Shown one piece after another: positions 1 to 9,600 of a stretch of 64,000 nucleotides of DNA; position 1 is the first letter of the stretch; the number at the start of each line of letters is the position of its first letter. The DNA comes from Hexactinellida sp. DTS-2022 (Eukaryota; Porifera; Hexactinellida): assembly GCA_028753945.1 (NCBI GenBank), contig JAPNXP010000009.1:4340001-4404000 (forward strand). The letters run 5' to 3'. The translations under genes and the position numbers were made by a program. A model generated the notes under the pieces. That model did not search any database. It saw only the letters and a list, made by a program, of their open reading frames with translations, and was not told the DNA's origin.

Positions 1-169
1 GATAACTTCAGAAAAAACTGCAGAATATGTATCTTGCAGAACAATCAGACAATTCACAATAGACTTCCGAAATAAATAGACAACAATTACTACAAGTGTT
101 ACAACGAGTCACTAAACGGGTTTGAATTTATTAATGTATCAAAGAGTTCAAACATTTGACAAAGCAACA
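1..169 (+). repeat. Satellite monomer type A (169 bp)
   Basis: Diagnostic variants are CTTCAGAAAAAACTGCAG (a PstI site), TATCTTGCAGAACAATC, CTTCCGAAATAAATAGAC and CACTAAACGGGTTTG. This 169 bp type is frequent, and together with type J it makes up most of 37.7-41.2 kb and 45-53 kb. Confidence 0.9.
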
Positions 170-336
170 GATAACTTCAGGGAAAAGTGCAGAATATGTA
201 ACTTGTAGAACAAACGGAGAATTCACAAAGACTTCCGGATAAATAGACAACAATTACAACAAGTGGTATAACGAGTTACTGAACAGAATTCAATTTATTG
301 ATGTATCAAAGAATTCAAACATTTCACAAAGGAACA
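170..336 (+). repeat. Satellite monomer type B (167 bp)
   Basis: Diagnostic variants are CTTCAGGGAAAAGTGCAG, AACTTGTAGAACAAACGG, GAGAATTCACAAAG (EcoRI), GTGGTATAACGAGTTACTG and ACAGAATTC (EcoRI). It usually follows a type A monomer and precedes a type C monomer. Confidence 0.9.
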
Positions 337-503
337 GATAACTTCAGAAAAAACTGCAGAATATGTAACTTGCAGAACAATCAGACAATTCACAACAGAC
401 TTCCGGATAAATAGACAAAAATTACTACTAGTGTTATAACGAGTCACTGCCGGTATACACTTTATTGATGTATCAAAGAGTTCAAACATTTGACAAAGCA
501 ACA
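337..503 (+). repeat. Satellite monomer type C (167 bp)
   Basis: Diagnostic variants are CAGAAAAAACTGCAG (PstI), CACAACAGACTTCCGG, ACTACTAGTGTTATAACG (SpeI) and CACTGCCGGTATACA. In many copies the frame opposite to the array stays open for about 64 codons across this type; that is a property of the repeat and not evidence of a gene. Confidence 0.9.
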
Positions 504-670
504 GATAACTTCAGGGAAAAGTGCAGAATATGTAACTTGTAGAACAAACAGACAATTCACAATTGACTTCAGGATAAATAGACAACAATTAAAACAAGTG
601 TTACAACGAGTCACTACCGGAATTCAGTTTATTGATGTATCAAAGAGTTCAAACATTTGACAAAGGAACA
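504..670 (+). repeat. Satellite monomer type D (167 bp)
   Basis: Diagnostic variants are CACAATTGACTTCAGG, CAATTAAAACAAGTGTTAC and CACTACCGGAATTCAG (EcoRI). It commonly follows type B or type C. Confidence 0.9.
628..655 (+). other. Conserved box of the monomer (representative copy)
   Basis: The 28 bp beginning TTTATTGATGTATCAAAG and ending TTCAAACA is nearly constant between monomer types that differ strongly elsewhere. Recurrent minor variants are ATCAACGAG, AAGAATTC, ATGTATGAAAG, TTGTTGTATC and GAGGTCAAAC. Two of the large duplications (junctions near 4.58 kb and 41.28 kb) exchange within this box. It could be a protein-binding site or simply the longest stretch of identity available for crossing-over; I cannot tell which. 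Confidence 0.55.
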
Positions 671-836
671 AATAACTTCAGTAAAACTGCAGAATATGTA
701 ACTTGTAGAACAATAGACAATTCACTATAGACTTCAGGATAAATAGACAACAATTAATACAAGTGGTACAACGAGTTAGTAAACGGAAATCAATTTATTG
801 ATGTATCAACGAGTTCAAACATTTCACAAAGGAACA
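671..836 (+). repeat. Satellite monomer type E (166 bp)
   Basis: Diagnostic variants are CTTCAGTAAAACTGCAG, GAACAATAGACAATTC (shortened relative to other types), CACTATAGACTTC and AATACAAGTGGTACAACG followed by GTTAGTAAACGG. It ends with the ATGTATCAACGAG variant of the conserved box. Confidence 0.9.
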
Positions 837-1004
837 GAGAACTTCAGGGAAAAGTGCAGAATATGTAACTTGTAGAGCAATCAGACAATTCAAAATAGAC
901 TTCCGGATAAATAGACAAAAATTACTACAAGTGGTACAACGAGTTAGTAAACGGAAATCAATTTATTGATGTATCAACGAGTTCAAACATTTCACAAAGG
1001 AACA
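837..1004 (+). repeat. Satellite monomer type F (168 bp)
   Basis: This monomer starts GAGAACTTCAGGG instead of GATAACTTCAG. It carries GTAGAGCAATCAG, TTCAAAATAGACTTCCGG and GTGGTACAACGAGTTAG. It is found directly after type E in the recurring ordered block. Confidence 0.9.
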
Positions 1005-1170
1005 GATAACTTCAGGGAAAAGTGCAGAATATGAAACTTGCAGAACAATCAGGCAATTCACAAAGACTTCCGGATAAATAGACAAAAATTACTACTAGTG
1101 TTATAACGAGTCACTGCCGGTATAAAGTTTATTGATGTATCAAAGATTTCAAACATATGACAAAGGAATA
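1005..1170 (+). repeat. Satellite monomer type G (166 bp)
   Basis: Diagnostic variants are ATGAAACTTGCAG, CAATCAGGCAATTC, ACTACTAGTG and CACTGCCGGTATA, with CATATGACAAAGGAATA (NdeI) at the end. This copy has TATAAAG where the other copies of the block have TATACAG. Confidence 0.9.
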
Positions 1171-1337
1171 GATAACTTCAGGAAAAGTGCAGAATATGTA
1201 ACTTGTAGACCAATCAGACAATTCACAATTGACTTCAGGATAAATAGACAACAATTACTACAAGTGTTATAACGAGTCACTAAACGGAATTCAGTTTATT
1301 GATGTATCAAAGAGTTCAAACATTTTACAAAGGAACA
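1171..1337 (+). repeat. Satellite monomer type H (167 bp)
   Basis: Diagnostic variants are CTTCAGGAAAAGTGCAG (one G shorter than types B and D), AACTTGTAGACCAATC, CACAATTGACTTCAGG and TTATAACGAGTCACTAAACGG, ending in CATTTTACAAAGG. Confidence 0.9.
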
Positions 1338-1430
1338 GATACCTTCAGGGAAAAGTGCAGAATATGTAACTTGTAGAACAAACAGAGAATTCACAAAGAC
1401 TTCCGGATAAATAAACAACAATTACAACAA

Positions 1431-1438
1431 GTGTTACA
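1431..1438 (+). repeat. Target-site duplication, left copy
   Basis: GTGTTACA is the normal satellite sequence at this point in the monomer and ends directly before the CAGTGTT terminus of the transposon. Confidence 0.88.
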
Positions 1439-1488
1439 CAGTGTTTGCCAGAAAAGACCACCCCGGAAAAAACCCCCTGGAAAAAACC

Positions 1489-1508
1489 GGAAAAAACCGG
1501 TTTTTTCC
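1489..1508. repeat. Left subterminal palindrome of the hAT-like element
   Basis: GGAAAAAACCGGTTTTTTCC is a perfect 20 bp palindrome beginning 50 bp from the left terminus. The same palindrome lies 47 bp from the right terminus. Subterminal repeats of this kind are known transposase-binding sites in hAT elements, so that is its likely role. Confidence 0.8.
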
Positions 1509-1794
1509 ACCCCGGAAAAGGGCAGTAAATTTGGAAAAAACCACTTATGACCATATATGGCCACACTGCATGCCAATTCATGGTCAGCTTCTATATGCAA
1601 GAGACAGATTTTCTAAAGATACCAAATAATCATTTAAAAGTAATCTAACCGTGTGAAAAATATCAAATTGTGGAATAAACATTTATTTACTATAGACAGT
1701 AAAATAGTATCCGCACTGTCACCGAAATATAATAATAATGCGAGGCCAGTAAATAGAAAAAGGCAGAAAAGTCCAGAAAAGGGCGGTTTTTTCT

Positions 1795-1814
1795 GGAAAA
1801 AACCGGTTTTTTCC
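1795..1814. repeat. Right subterminal palindrome of the hAT-like element
   Basis: This is a second perfect copy of the 20 bp palindrome, placed almost symmetrically with the left one. Further single GGTTTTTTCC-like motifs surround it. Confidence 0.8.
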
Positions 1815-1861
1815 ACCTGACCCGGTCTTTTCTAGAAAAGGGCGGTTTTTTCCGAACACTG

Positions 1862-1869
1862 GTGTTAGA
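1862..1869 (+). repeat. Target-site duplication, right copy
   Basis: GTGTTAGA follows the terminal CACTG of the transposon and differs from the left copy by one base. The interrupted monomer then continues with ACGAGTTACTG. Confidence 0.88.
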
Positions 1870-3053
1870 ACGAGTTACTGAACGGAATTCAATTTATTGA
1901 TGTATCAAAGAATTCAAACATTTCACAAAGGAACAGATAACTTCAGAAAAAACTGCAGAATATGTATCTTGCAGAACAATCAGACAATTCACAATAGACT
2001 TCCGAAATAAATAGACAACAATTACTACAAGTGTTACAACGAGTCAGTAAACGGGTTTGAATTTATTGATGTATCAAAGAGTTCAAACATTTGACAAAGC
2101 AACAGATAACTTCAGGGAAAAGTGCAGAATATGTAACTTGTAGAACAAACAGAGAATTCACAAAGACTTCCGGATAAATAGACAACAATTACAACAAGTG
2201 GTATAACGAGTTACTGAACAGAATTCAATTTATTGATGTATCAAAGAATTCAAACATTTCACAAAGGAACAGATAACTTCAGAAAAAACTGCAGAATATG
2301 TAACTTGCAGAACAATCAGACAATTCACAACAGACTTCCGGATAAATAGACAAAAATTACTACTAGTGTTATAACGAGTCACTGCCGGTATACAGTTTAT
2401 TGATGTATCAAAGAGTTCAAACATATGACAAAGGAATAGATAACTTCAGGGAAAAGTGCAGAATATATAACTTGTAGAACAAACAGAGAATTCACAAAGA
2501 CTTCCGGATAAATAGACAAAAATTACTACTAGTGTTATAACGAGTCACTGCCGGTATACAGTTTATTGATGTATCAAAGAGTTCAAACATATGACAAAGG
2601 AATAGATAACTTCAGGGAAAAGTGCAGAATATATAACTTGTAGAACAAACAGAGAATTCACAAAGACTTCCGGATAAATAGACAACAATTACAACAAGTG
2701 GTATAACGAGTTTCTGAACAGAATTCAATTTATTGATGTATCAAAGAATTCAAACATTTCACAAAGGAACAGATAACTTCAGAAAAAACTGCAGAATATG
2801 TATCTTGCAGAACAATCAGACAATTCACAACAGACTTCCGGATAAATAGACAAAAATTACTTCTAGTGTTATAACGAGTCACTGCCGGTATACAGTTTAT
2901 TGATGTATCAAGGAGTTCAAACATATGACAAAGAAATAGATAACTTCAGGAAAAGTGCAGAATATGTAACTTGTAGACCAATCAGACAATTCACAATTGA
3001 CTTCAGGATAAATAGACAACAATTACTACAAGTGTTATAACGAGTCACTAAAC

Positions 3054-4601
3054 GGAATTCAGTTTATTGATGTATCAAAGAGTTCAAACATTTTACAAAG
3101 GAACAGATACCTTCAGGGAAAAGTGCATAATATGAAATTTGCAGAACAATCAGACAATTCACAATAGACTTCCGAAATAAATAGACAACAATTACTACAA
3201 GTGTTACAACGAGTCACTAAACGGGTTTGAATTTATTGATGTATCAAAGAGTTCAAACATTTGACAAAGTAACAGATAACTTCAGAAAAAACTGCAGAAT
3301 ATGTATCTTGCAGAACAATCAGACAATTCACAATAGACTTCCGAAATAAATAGACAACAATTACTACAAGTGTTACAACGAGTCACTAAACGGGTTTGAA
3401 TTTATTAATGTATCAAAGAGTTCAAACATTTGACAAAGTAACAGATAACTTCAGAAAAAACTGCAGAATATGTATCTTGCAGAACAATCAGACAATTCAC
3501 AACAGACTTCCGGATAAATAGACAAAAATTACTTCTAGTGTTATAACGAGTCACTGCCGGTATACAGTTTATTGATGTATCAAGGAGTTCAAACATATGA
3601 CAAAGAAATAGATAACTTCAGGAAAAGTGCAGAATATGTAACTTGTAGACCAATCAGACAATTCACAATTGACTTCAGGATAAATAGACAACAATTACTA
3701 CAAGTGTTATAACGAGTCACTAAACGGAATTCAGTTTATTGATGTATCAAAGAGTTCAAACATTTTACAAAGGAACAGATACCTTCAGGGAAAAGTGCAT
3801 AATATGAAATTTGCAGAACAATCAGACAATTCACAATAGACTTCCGAAATAAATAGACAACAATTACTACAAGTGTTACAACGAGTCACTAAACGGGTTT
3901 GAATTTATTGATGTATCAAAGAGTTCAAACATTTGACAAAGTAACAGATAACTTCAGAAAAAACTGCAGAATATGTATCTTGCAGAACAATCAGACAATT
4001 CACAATAGACTTCCGAAATAAATAGACAACAATTACTACAAGTGTTACAACGAGTCACTAAACGGGTTTGAATTTATTAATGTATCAAAGAGTTCAAACA
4101 TTTGACAAAGCAACAGATAACTTCAGGGAAAAGTGCAGAATATGTAACTTGTAGAACAAACGGAGAATTCACAAAGACTTCCGGATAAATAGACAACAAT
4201 TACAACAAGTGGTATAACGAGTTACTGAACAGAATTCAATTTATTGATGTATCAAAGAATTCAAACATTTCACAAAGGAACAGATAACTTCAGAAAAAAC
4301 TGCAGAATATGTAACTTGCAGAACAATCAGACAATTCACAACAGACTTCCGGATAAATAGACAACAATTACTACTAGTGTTATAACGAGTCACTGCCGGT
4401 ATACACTTTATTGATGTATCAAAGAGTTCAAACATTTGACAAAGCAACAGATAACTTCAGGGAAAAGTGCAGAATATGTAACTTGTAGAACAAACAGACA
4501 ATTCACAATTGACTTCAGGATAAATAGACAACAATTAAAACAAGTGTTACAACGAGTCACTACCGGAATTCAGTTTATTGATGTATCAAAGAGTTCAAAC
4601 A
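3054..4601 (+). repeat. Tandem duplication of 9 monomers, first copy
   Basis: This segment matches the following one at a constant offset of 1,511 bp (nine monomers). The bases before the match differ, and at its end the sequence switches between CATTTTAC and CATTTGAC. Ends are given to within the shared stretch in which the exchange took place. Inside it, the 2.8-3.2 kb monomers are themselves repeated at an offset of 672 bp (four monomers). Confidence 0.8.
3106..3274 (+). repeat. Satellite monomer type J (169 bp)
   Basis: Diagnostic variants are GATACCTTCAGGG (or GATAACTTCAGGG), AGTGCATAATATGAAATTTG, CTTCCGAAATAAATAG and ACGGGTTTG. It shares its right half with type A, so the two look like products of recombination within a monomer. 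Strings of A and J dominate the array from about 37.7 to 53 kb. Confidence 0.85.
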
Positions 4602-6112
4602 TTTTACAAAGGAACAGATACCTTCAGGGAAAAGTGCATAATATGAAATTTGCAGAACAATCAGACAATTCACAATAGACTTCCGAAATAAATAGACAAC
4701 AATTACTACAAGTGTTACAACGAGTCACTAAACGGGTTTGAATTTATTGATGTATCAAAGAGTTCAAACATTTGACAAAGTAACAGATAACTTCAGAAAA
4801 AACTGCAGAATATGTATCTTGCAGAACAATCAGACAATTCACAATAGACTTCCGAAATAAATAGACAACAATTACTACAAGTGTTACAACGAGTCACTAA
4901 ACGGGTTTGAATTTATTAATGTATCAAAGAGTTCAAACATTTGACAAAGTAACAGATAACTTCAGAAAAAACTGCAGAATATGTATCTTGCAGAACAATC
5001 AGACAATTCACAACAGACTTCCGGATAAATAGACAAAAATTACTTCTAGTGTTATAACGAGTCACTGCCGGTATACAGTTTATTGATGTATCAAGGAGTT
5101 CAAACATATGACAAAGAAATAGATAACTTCAGGAAAAGTGCAGAATATGTAACTTGTAGACCAATCAGACAATTCACAATTGACTTCAGGATAAATAGAC
5201 AACAATTACTACAAGTGTTATAACGAGTCACTAAACGGAATTCAGTTTATTGATGTATCAAAGAGTTCAAACATTTTACAAAGGAACAGATACCTTCAGG
5301 GAAAAGTGCATAATATGAAATTTGCAGAACAATCAGACAATTCACAATAGACTTCCGAAATAAATAGACAACAATTACTACAAGTGTTACAACGAGTCAC
5401 TAAACGGGTTTGAATTTATTGATGTATCAAAGAGTTCAAACATTTGACAAAGTAACAGATAACTTCAGAAAAAACTGCAGAATATGTATCTTGCAGAACA
5501 ATCAGACAATTCACAATAGACTTCCGAAATAAATAGACAACAATTACTACAAGTGTTACAACGAGTCACTAAACGGGTTTGAATTTATTAATGTATCAAA
5601 GAGTTCAAACATTTGACAAAGCAACAGATAACTTCAGGGAAAAGTGCAGAATATGTAACTTGTAGAACAAACGGAGAATTCACAAAGACTTCCGGATAAA
5701 TAGACAACAATTACAACAAGTGGTATAACGAGTTACTGAACAGAATTCAATTTATTGATGTATCAAAGAATTCAAACATTTCACAAAGGAACAGATAACT
5801 TCAGAAAAAACTGCAGAATATGTAACTTGCAGAACAATCAGACAATTCACAACAGACTTCCGGATAAATAGACAACAATTACTACTAGTGTTATAACGAG
5901 TCACTGCCGGTATACACTTTATTGATGTATCAAAGAGTTCAAACATTTGACAAAGCAACAGATAACTTCAGGGAAAAGTGCAGAATATGTAACTTGTAGA
6001 ACAAACAGACAATTCACAATTGACTTCAGGATAAATAGACAACAATTAAAACAAGTGTTACAACGAGTCACTACCGGAATTCAGTTTATTGATGTATCAA
6101 AGAGTTCAAACA
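4565..6112 (+). repeat. Tandem duplication of 9 monomers, second copy
   Basis: This is the second copy of the 1,511 bp unit. The overlap of the stated ends (4,565-4,601) is the identical stretch CGGAATTCAG through the conserved box, within which the crossover must lie. Confidence 0.8.
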
Positions 6113-6627
6113 TTTGACAAAGGAACAGATAACTTCAGTAAAACTGCAGAATATGTAACTTGTAGAACAATAGACAATTCACTATAGACTTCAGGATAAA
6201 TAGACAACAATTAATACAAGTGGTACAACGAGTTAGTAAACGGAAATCAATTTATTGATGTATCAACGAGTTCAAACATTTCACAAAGGAACAGAGAACT
6301 TCAGGGAAAAGTGCAGAATATGTAACTTGTAGAGCAATCAGACAATTCAAAATAGACTTCCGGATAAATAGACAAAAATTACTACAAGTGGTACAACGAG
6401 TTAGTAAACGGAAATCAATTTATTGATGTATCAACGAGTTCAAACATTTCACAAAGGAACAGATAACTTCAGGGAAAAGTGCAGAATATGAAACTTGCAG
6501 AACAATCAGGCAATTCACAAAGACTTCCGGATAAATAGACAAAAATTACTACTAGTGTTATAACGAGTCACTGCCGGTATACAGTTTATTGATGTATCAA
6601 AGAGTTCAAACATATGACAAAGGAATA
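5458..6627 (+). repeat. Higher-order block A-B-C-D-E-F-G, copy 2
   Basis: This block matches positions 1-1170 at a constant offset of 5,457 bp, including the type E and F hallmarks (GTAAAACTGCAG, GAGAACTTCAGGG). One visible difference is TATACAG here against TATAAAG in copy 1. Confidence 0.9.
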
Positions 6628-9600
6628 GATAACTTCAGGGAAAAGTGCAGAATATATAACTTGTAGAACAAACAGAGAATTCACAAAGACTTCCGGATAA
6701 ATAGACAACAATTACAACAAGTGGTATAACGAGTTTCTGAACAGAATTCAATTTATTGATGTATCAAAGAATTCAAACATTTCACAAAGGAACAGATAAC
6801 TTCAGAAAAAACTGCAGAATATGTATCTTGCAGAACAATCAGACAATTCACAACAGACTTCCGGATAAATAGACAAAAATTACTACTAGTGTTATAACGA
6901 GTCACTGCCGGTATACAGTTTATTGATGTATCAAGGAGTTCAAACATATGACAAAGAAATAGATAACTTCAGGAAAAGTGCAGAATATGTAACTTGTAGA
7001 CCAATCAGACAATTCACAATTGACTTCAGGATAAATAGACAACAATTACTACAAGTGTTATAACGAGTCACTAAACGGAATTCAGTTTATTGATGTATCA
7101 AAGAGTTCAAACATTTTACAAAGCAACAGATAACTTCAGGGAAAAGTGCATAATATGAAATTTGCAGAACAATCAGACAATTCACAATAGACTTCCGAAA
7201 TAAATAGACAACAATTACTACAAGTGTTACAACGAGTCACTAAACGGGTTTGAATTTATTGATGTATCAAAGAGTTCAAACATTTGACAAAGTAACAGAT
7301 AACTTCAGAAAAAACTGCAGAATATGTATCTTGCAGAACAATCAGACAATTCACAATAGACTTCCGAAATAAATAGACAACAATTACTACAAGTGTTACA
7401 ACGAGTCACTAAACGGGTTTGAATTTATTAATGTATCAAAGAGTTCAAACATTTGACAAAGCAACAGATAACTTCAGGGAAAAGTGCAGAATATGTAACT
7501 TGTAGAACAAACGGAGAATTCACAAAGACTTCCGGATAAATAGACAACAATTACAACAAGTGGTATAACGAGTTACTGAACAGAATTCAATTTATTGATG
7601 TATCAAAGAATTCAAACATTTCACAAAGGAACAGATAACTTCAGAAAAAACTGCAGAATATGTAACTTGCAGAACAATCAGACAATTCACAACAGACTTC
7701 CGGATAAATAGACAACAATTACTACTAGTGTTATAACGAGTCACTGCCGGTATACACTTTATTGATGTATCAAAGAGTTCAAACATTTGACAAAGCAACA
7801 GATAACTTCAGGGAAAAGTGCAGAATATGTAACTTGTAGAACAAACAGACAATTCACAATTGACTTCAGGATAAATAGACAACAATTAAAACAAGTGTTA
7901 CAACGAGTCACTACCGGAATTCAGTTTATTGATGTATCAAAGAGTTCAAACATTTGACAAAGGAACAGATAACTTCAGTAAACTGCAGAATATGTAACTT
8001 GTAGAACAATAGACAATTCACTATAGACTTCAGGATAAATAGACAACAATTAATACAAGTGGTACAACGAGTTAGTAAACGGAAATCAATTTATTGATGT
8101 ATCAACGAGTTCAAACATTTCACAAAGGAACAGAGAACTTCAGGGAAAAGTGCAGAATATGTAACTTGTAGAGCAATCAGACAATTCAAAATAGACTTCC
8201 GGATAAATAGACAAAAATTACTACAAGTGGTACAACGAGTTAGTAAACGGAAATCAATTTATTGATGTATCAACGAGTTCAAACATTTCACAAAGGAACA
8301 GATAACTTCAGGGAAAAGTGCAGAATATGAAACTTGCAGAACAATCAGGCAATTCACAAAGACTTCCGGATAAATAGACAAAAATTACTACTAGTGTTAT
8401 AACGAGTCACTGCCGGTATACAGTTTATTGATGTATCAAAGAGTTCAAACATATGACAAAGAAATAGATAACTTCAGGAAAAGTGCAGAATATGTAACTT
8501 GTAGAACAAACAGAGAATTCACAAAGACTTCCGGATAAATAGACAACAATTACAACAAGTGGTATAACGAGTTTCTGAACAGAATTCAATTTATTGATGT
8601 ATCAAAGAATTCAAACATTTCACAAAGGAACAGATAACTTCAGAAAAAACTGCAGAATATGTATCTTGCAGAACAATCAGACAATTCACAACAGACTTCC
8701 GGATAAATAGACAAAAATTACTACTAGTGTTATAACGAGTCACTGCCGGTATACAGTTTATTGATGTATCAAGGAGTTCAAACATATGACAAAGAAATAG
8801 ATAACTTCAGGAAAAGTGCAGAATATATAACTTGTAGAACAAACAGAGAATTCACAAAGACTTCCGGATAAATAGACAACAATTACAACAAGTGGTATAA
8901 CGAGTTTCTGAACAGAATTCAATTTATTGATGTATCAAAGAATTCAAACATTTCACAAAGGAACAGATAACTTCAGAAAAAACTGCAGAATATGTATCTT
9001 GCAGAACAATCAGACAATTCACAACAGACTTCCGGATAAATAGACAAAAATTACTACTAGTGTTATAACGAGTCACTGCCGGTATACAGTTTATTAATGT
9101 ATCAAAGAGTTCAAACATATGACAAAGGAATAGATAACTTCAGGGAAAAGTGCAGAATATATAACTTGTAGAACAAACAGAGAATTCACAAAGACTTCCG
9201 GATAAATAGACAACAATTACAACAAGTGGTATAACGAGTTTCTGAACAGAATTCAATTTATTGATGTATCAAAGAATTCAAACATTTCACAAAGGAACAG
9301 ATAACTTCAGAAAAAACTGCAGAATATGTATCTTGCAGAACAATCAGACAATTCACAACAGACTTCCGGATAAATAGACAAAAATTACTACTAGTGTTAT
9401 AACGAGTCACTGCCGGTATACAGTTTATTGATGTATCAAGGAGTTCAAACATATGACAAAGAAATAGATAACTTCAGGAAAAGTGCAGAATATGTAACTT
9501 GTAGACCAATCAGACAATTCACAATTGACTTCAGGATAAATAGACAACAATTACTACAAGTGTTATAACGAGTCACTAAACGGAATTCAGTTTATTGATG

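Larger units (their letters stand above)
1..1170 (+). repeat. Higher-order block A-B-C-D-E-F-G, copy 1
   Basis: Seven monomers of seven different types occur in the order A to G. The same ordered block recurs at 5,458, 7,298 and 18,007 with only scattered single-base differences, showing that the unit of amplification is larger than a monomer. Confidence 0.9.
1..1438 (+). repeat. Satellite array, left part (about 8.6 monomers)
   Basis: This is head-to-tail satellite DNA. Using the recurring GATAACTTCAG as the register mark, monomers begin at 1, 170, 337, 504, 671, 837, 1005, 1171 and 1338, giving lengths of 169, 167, 167, 167, 166, 168, 166 and 167 bp. All copies read in the same direction and differ by linked substitutions, so they can be sorted into types (listed separately). 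The ninth monomer is interrupted at 1438 by a transposon. The array runs off the left edge of the window. No coding capacity is evident. The repeat itself is certain; its family name is not known to me. Confidence 0.98.
1439..1861. mobile_element. Non-autonomous hAT-like DNA transposon (423 bp)
   Basis: A 423 bp non-satellite segment lies inside a monomer. Its ends are CAGTGTTTGCC and CGAACACTG, so both termini read CAGTGTT inward. It is flanked by an 8 bp direct repeat, GTGTTACA on the left and GTGTTAGA on the right (one mismatch). Removing the element plus one copy of the 8 bp repeat restores a monomer of exactly 167 bp (598-423-8), which confirms a target-site duplication. An 8 bp duplication and CAG-initial inverted ends are typical of the hAT superfamily. 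The element is rich in GGAAAAAACC/GGTTTTTTCC motifs near both ends, has an AT-rich centre and encodes no transposase, so it must be mobilised in trans. No second copy occurs in this array. Confidence 0.85.

Noticed and set aside
100..120. Possible CENP-B box in the satellite (ACGAGTCACTAAACGGG)
   Set aside because: The right half, A followed two bases later by CGGG, fits the CENP-B box consensus, but the essential TTCG left half is absent (GAGT instead), and many monomer types lack the ACGGG as well.
1441..1629. Plus- and minus-strand open frames within or overlapping the 423 bp transposon
   Set aside because: They translate the GGAAAAAACC repeats and low-complexity sequence, have no transposase motif, and some run on into satellite.
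2230..2424. Minus-strand open frames of about 64-88 codons recurring dozens of times through the array (for example here, 4,241-4,447 and 40,762-41,028)
   Set aside because: They are the same antisense reading of the satellite each time, cover just over one monomer, and end wherever a variant monomer shifts the frame (166, 167 and 169 bp are not multiples of three). No start context, signal or domain is conserved beyond the repeat itself.
4436..4678. Plus-strand 80-codon open frame
   Set aside because: It lies wholly within satellite monomers and exists only where two neighbouring monomers happen to be in phase.
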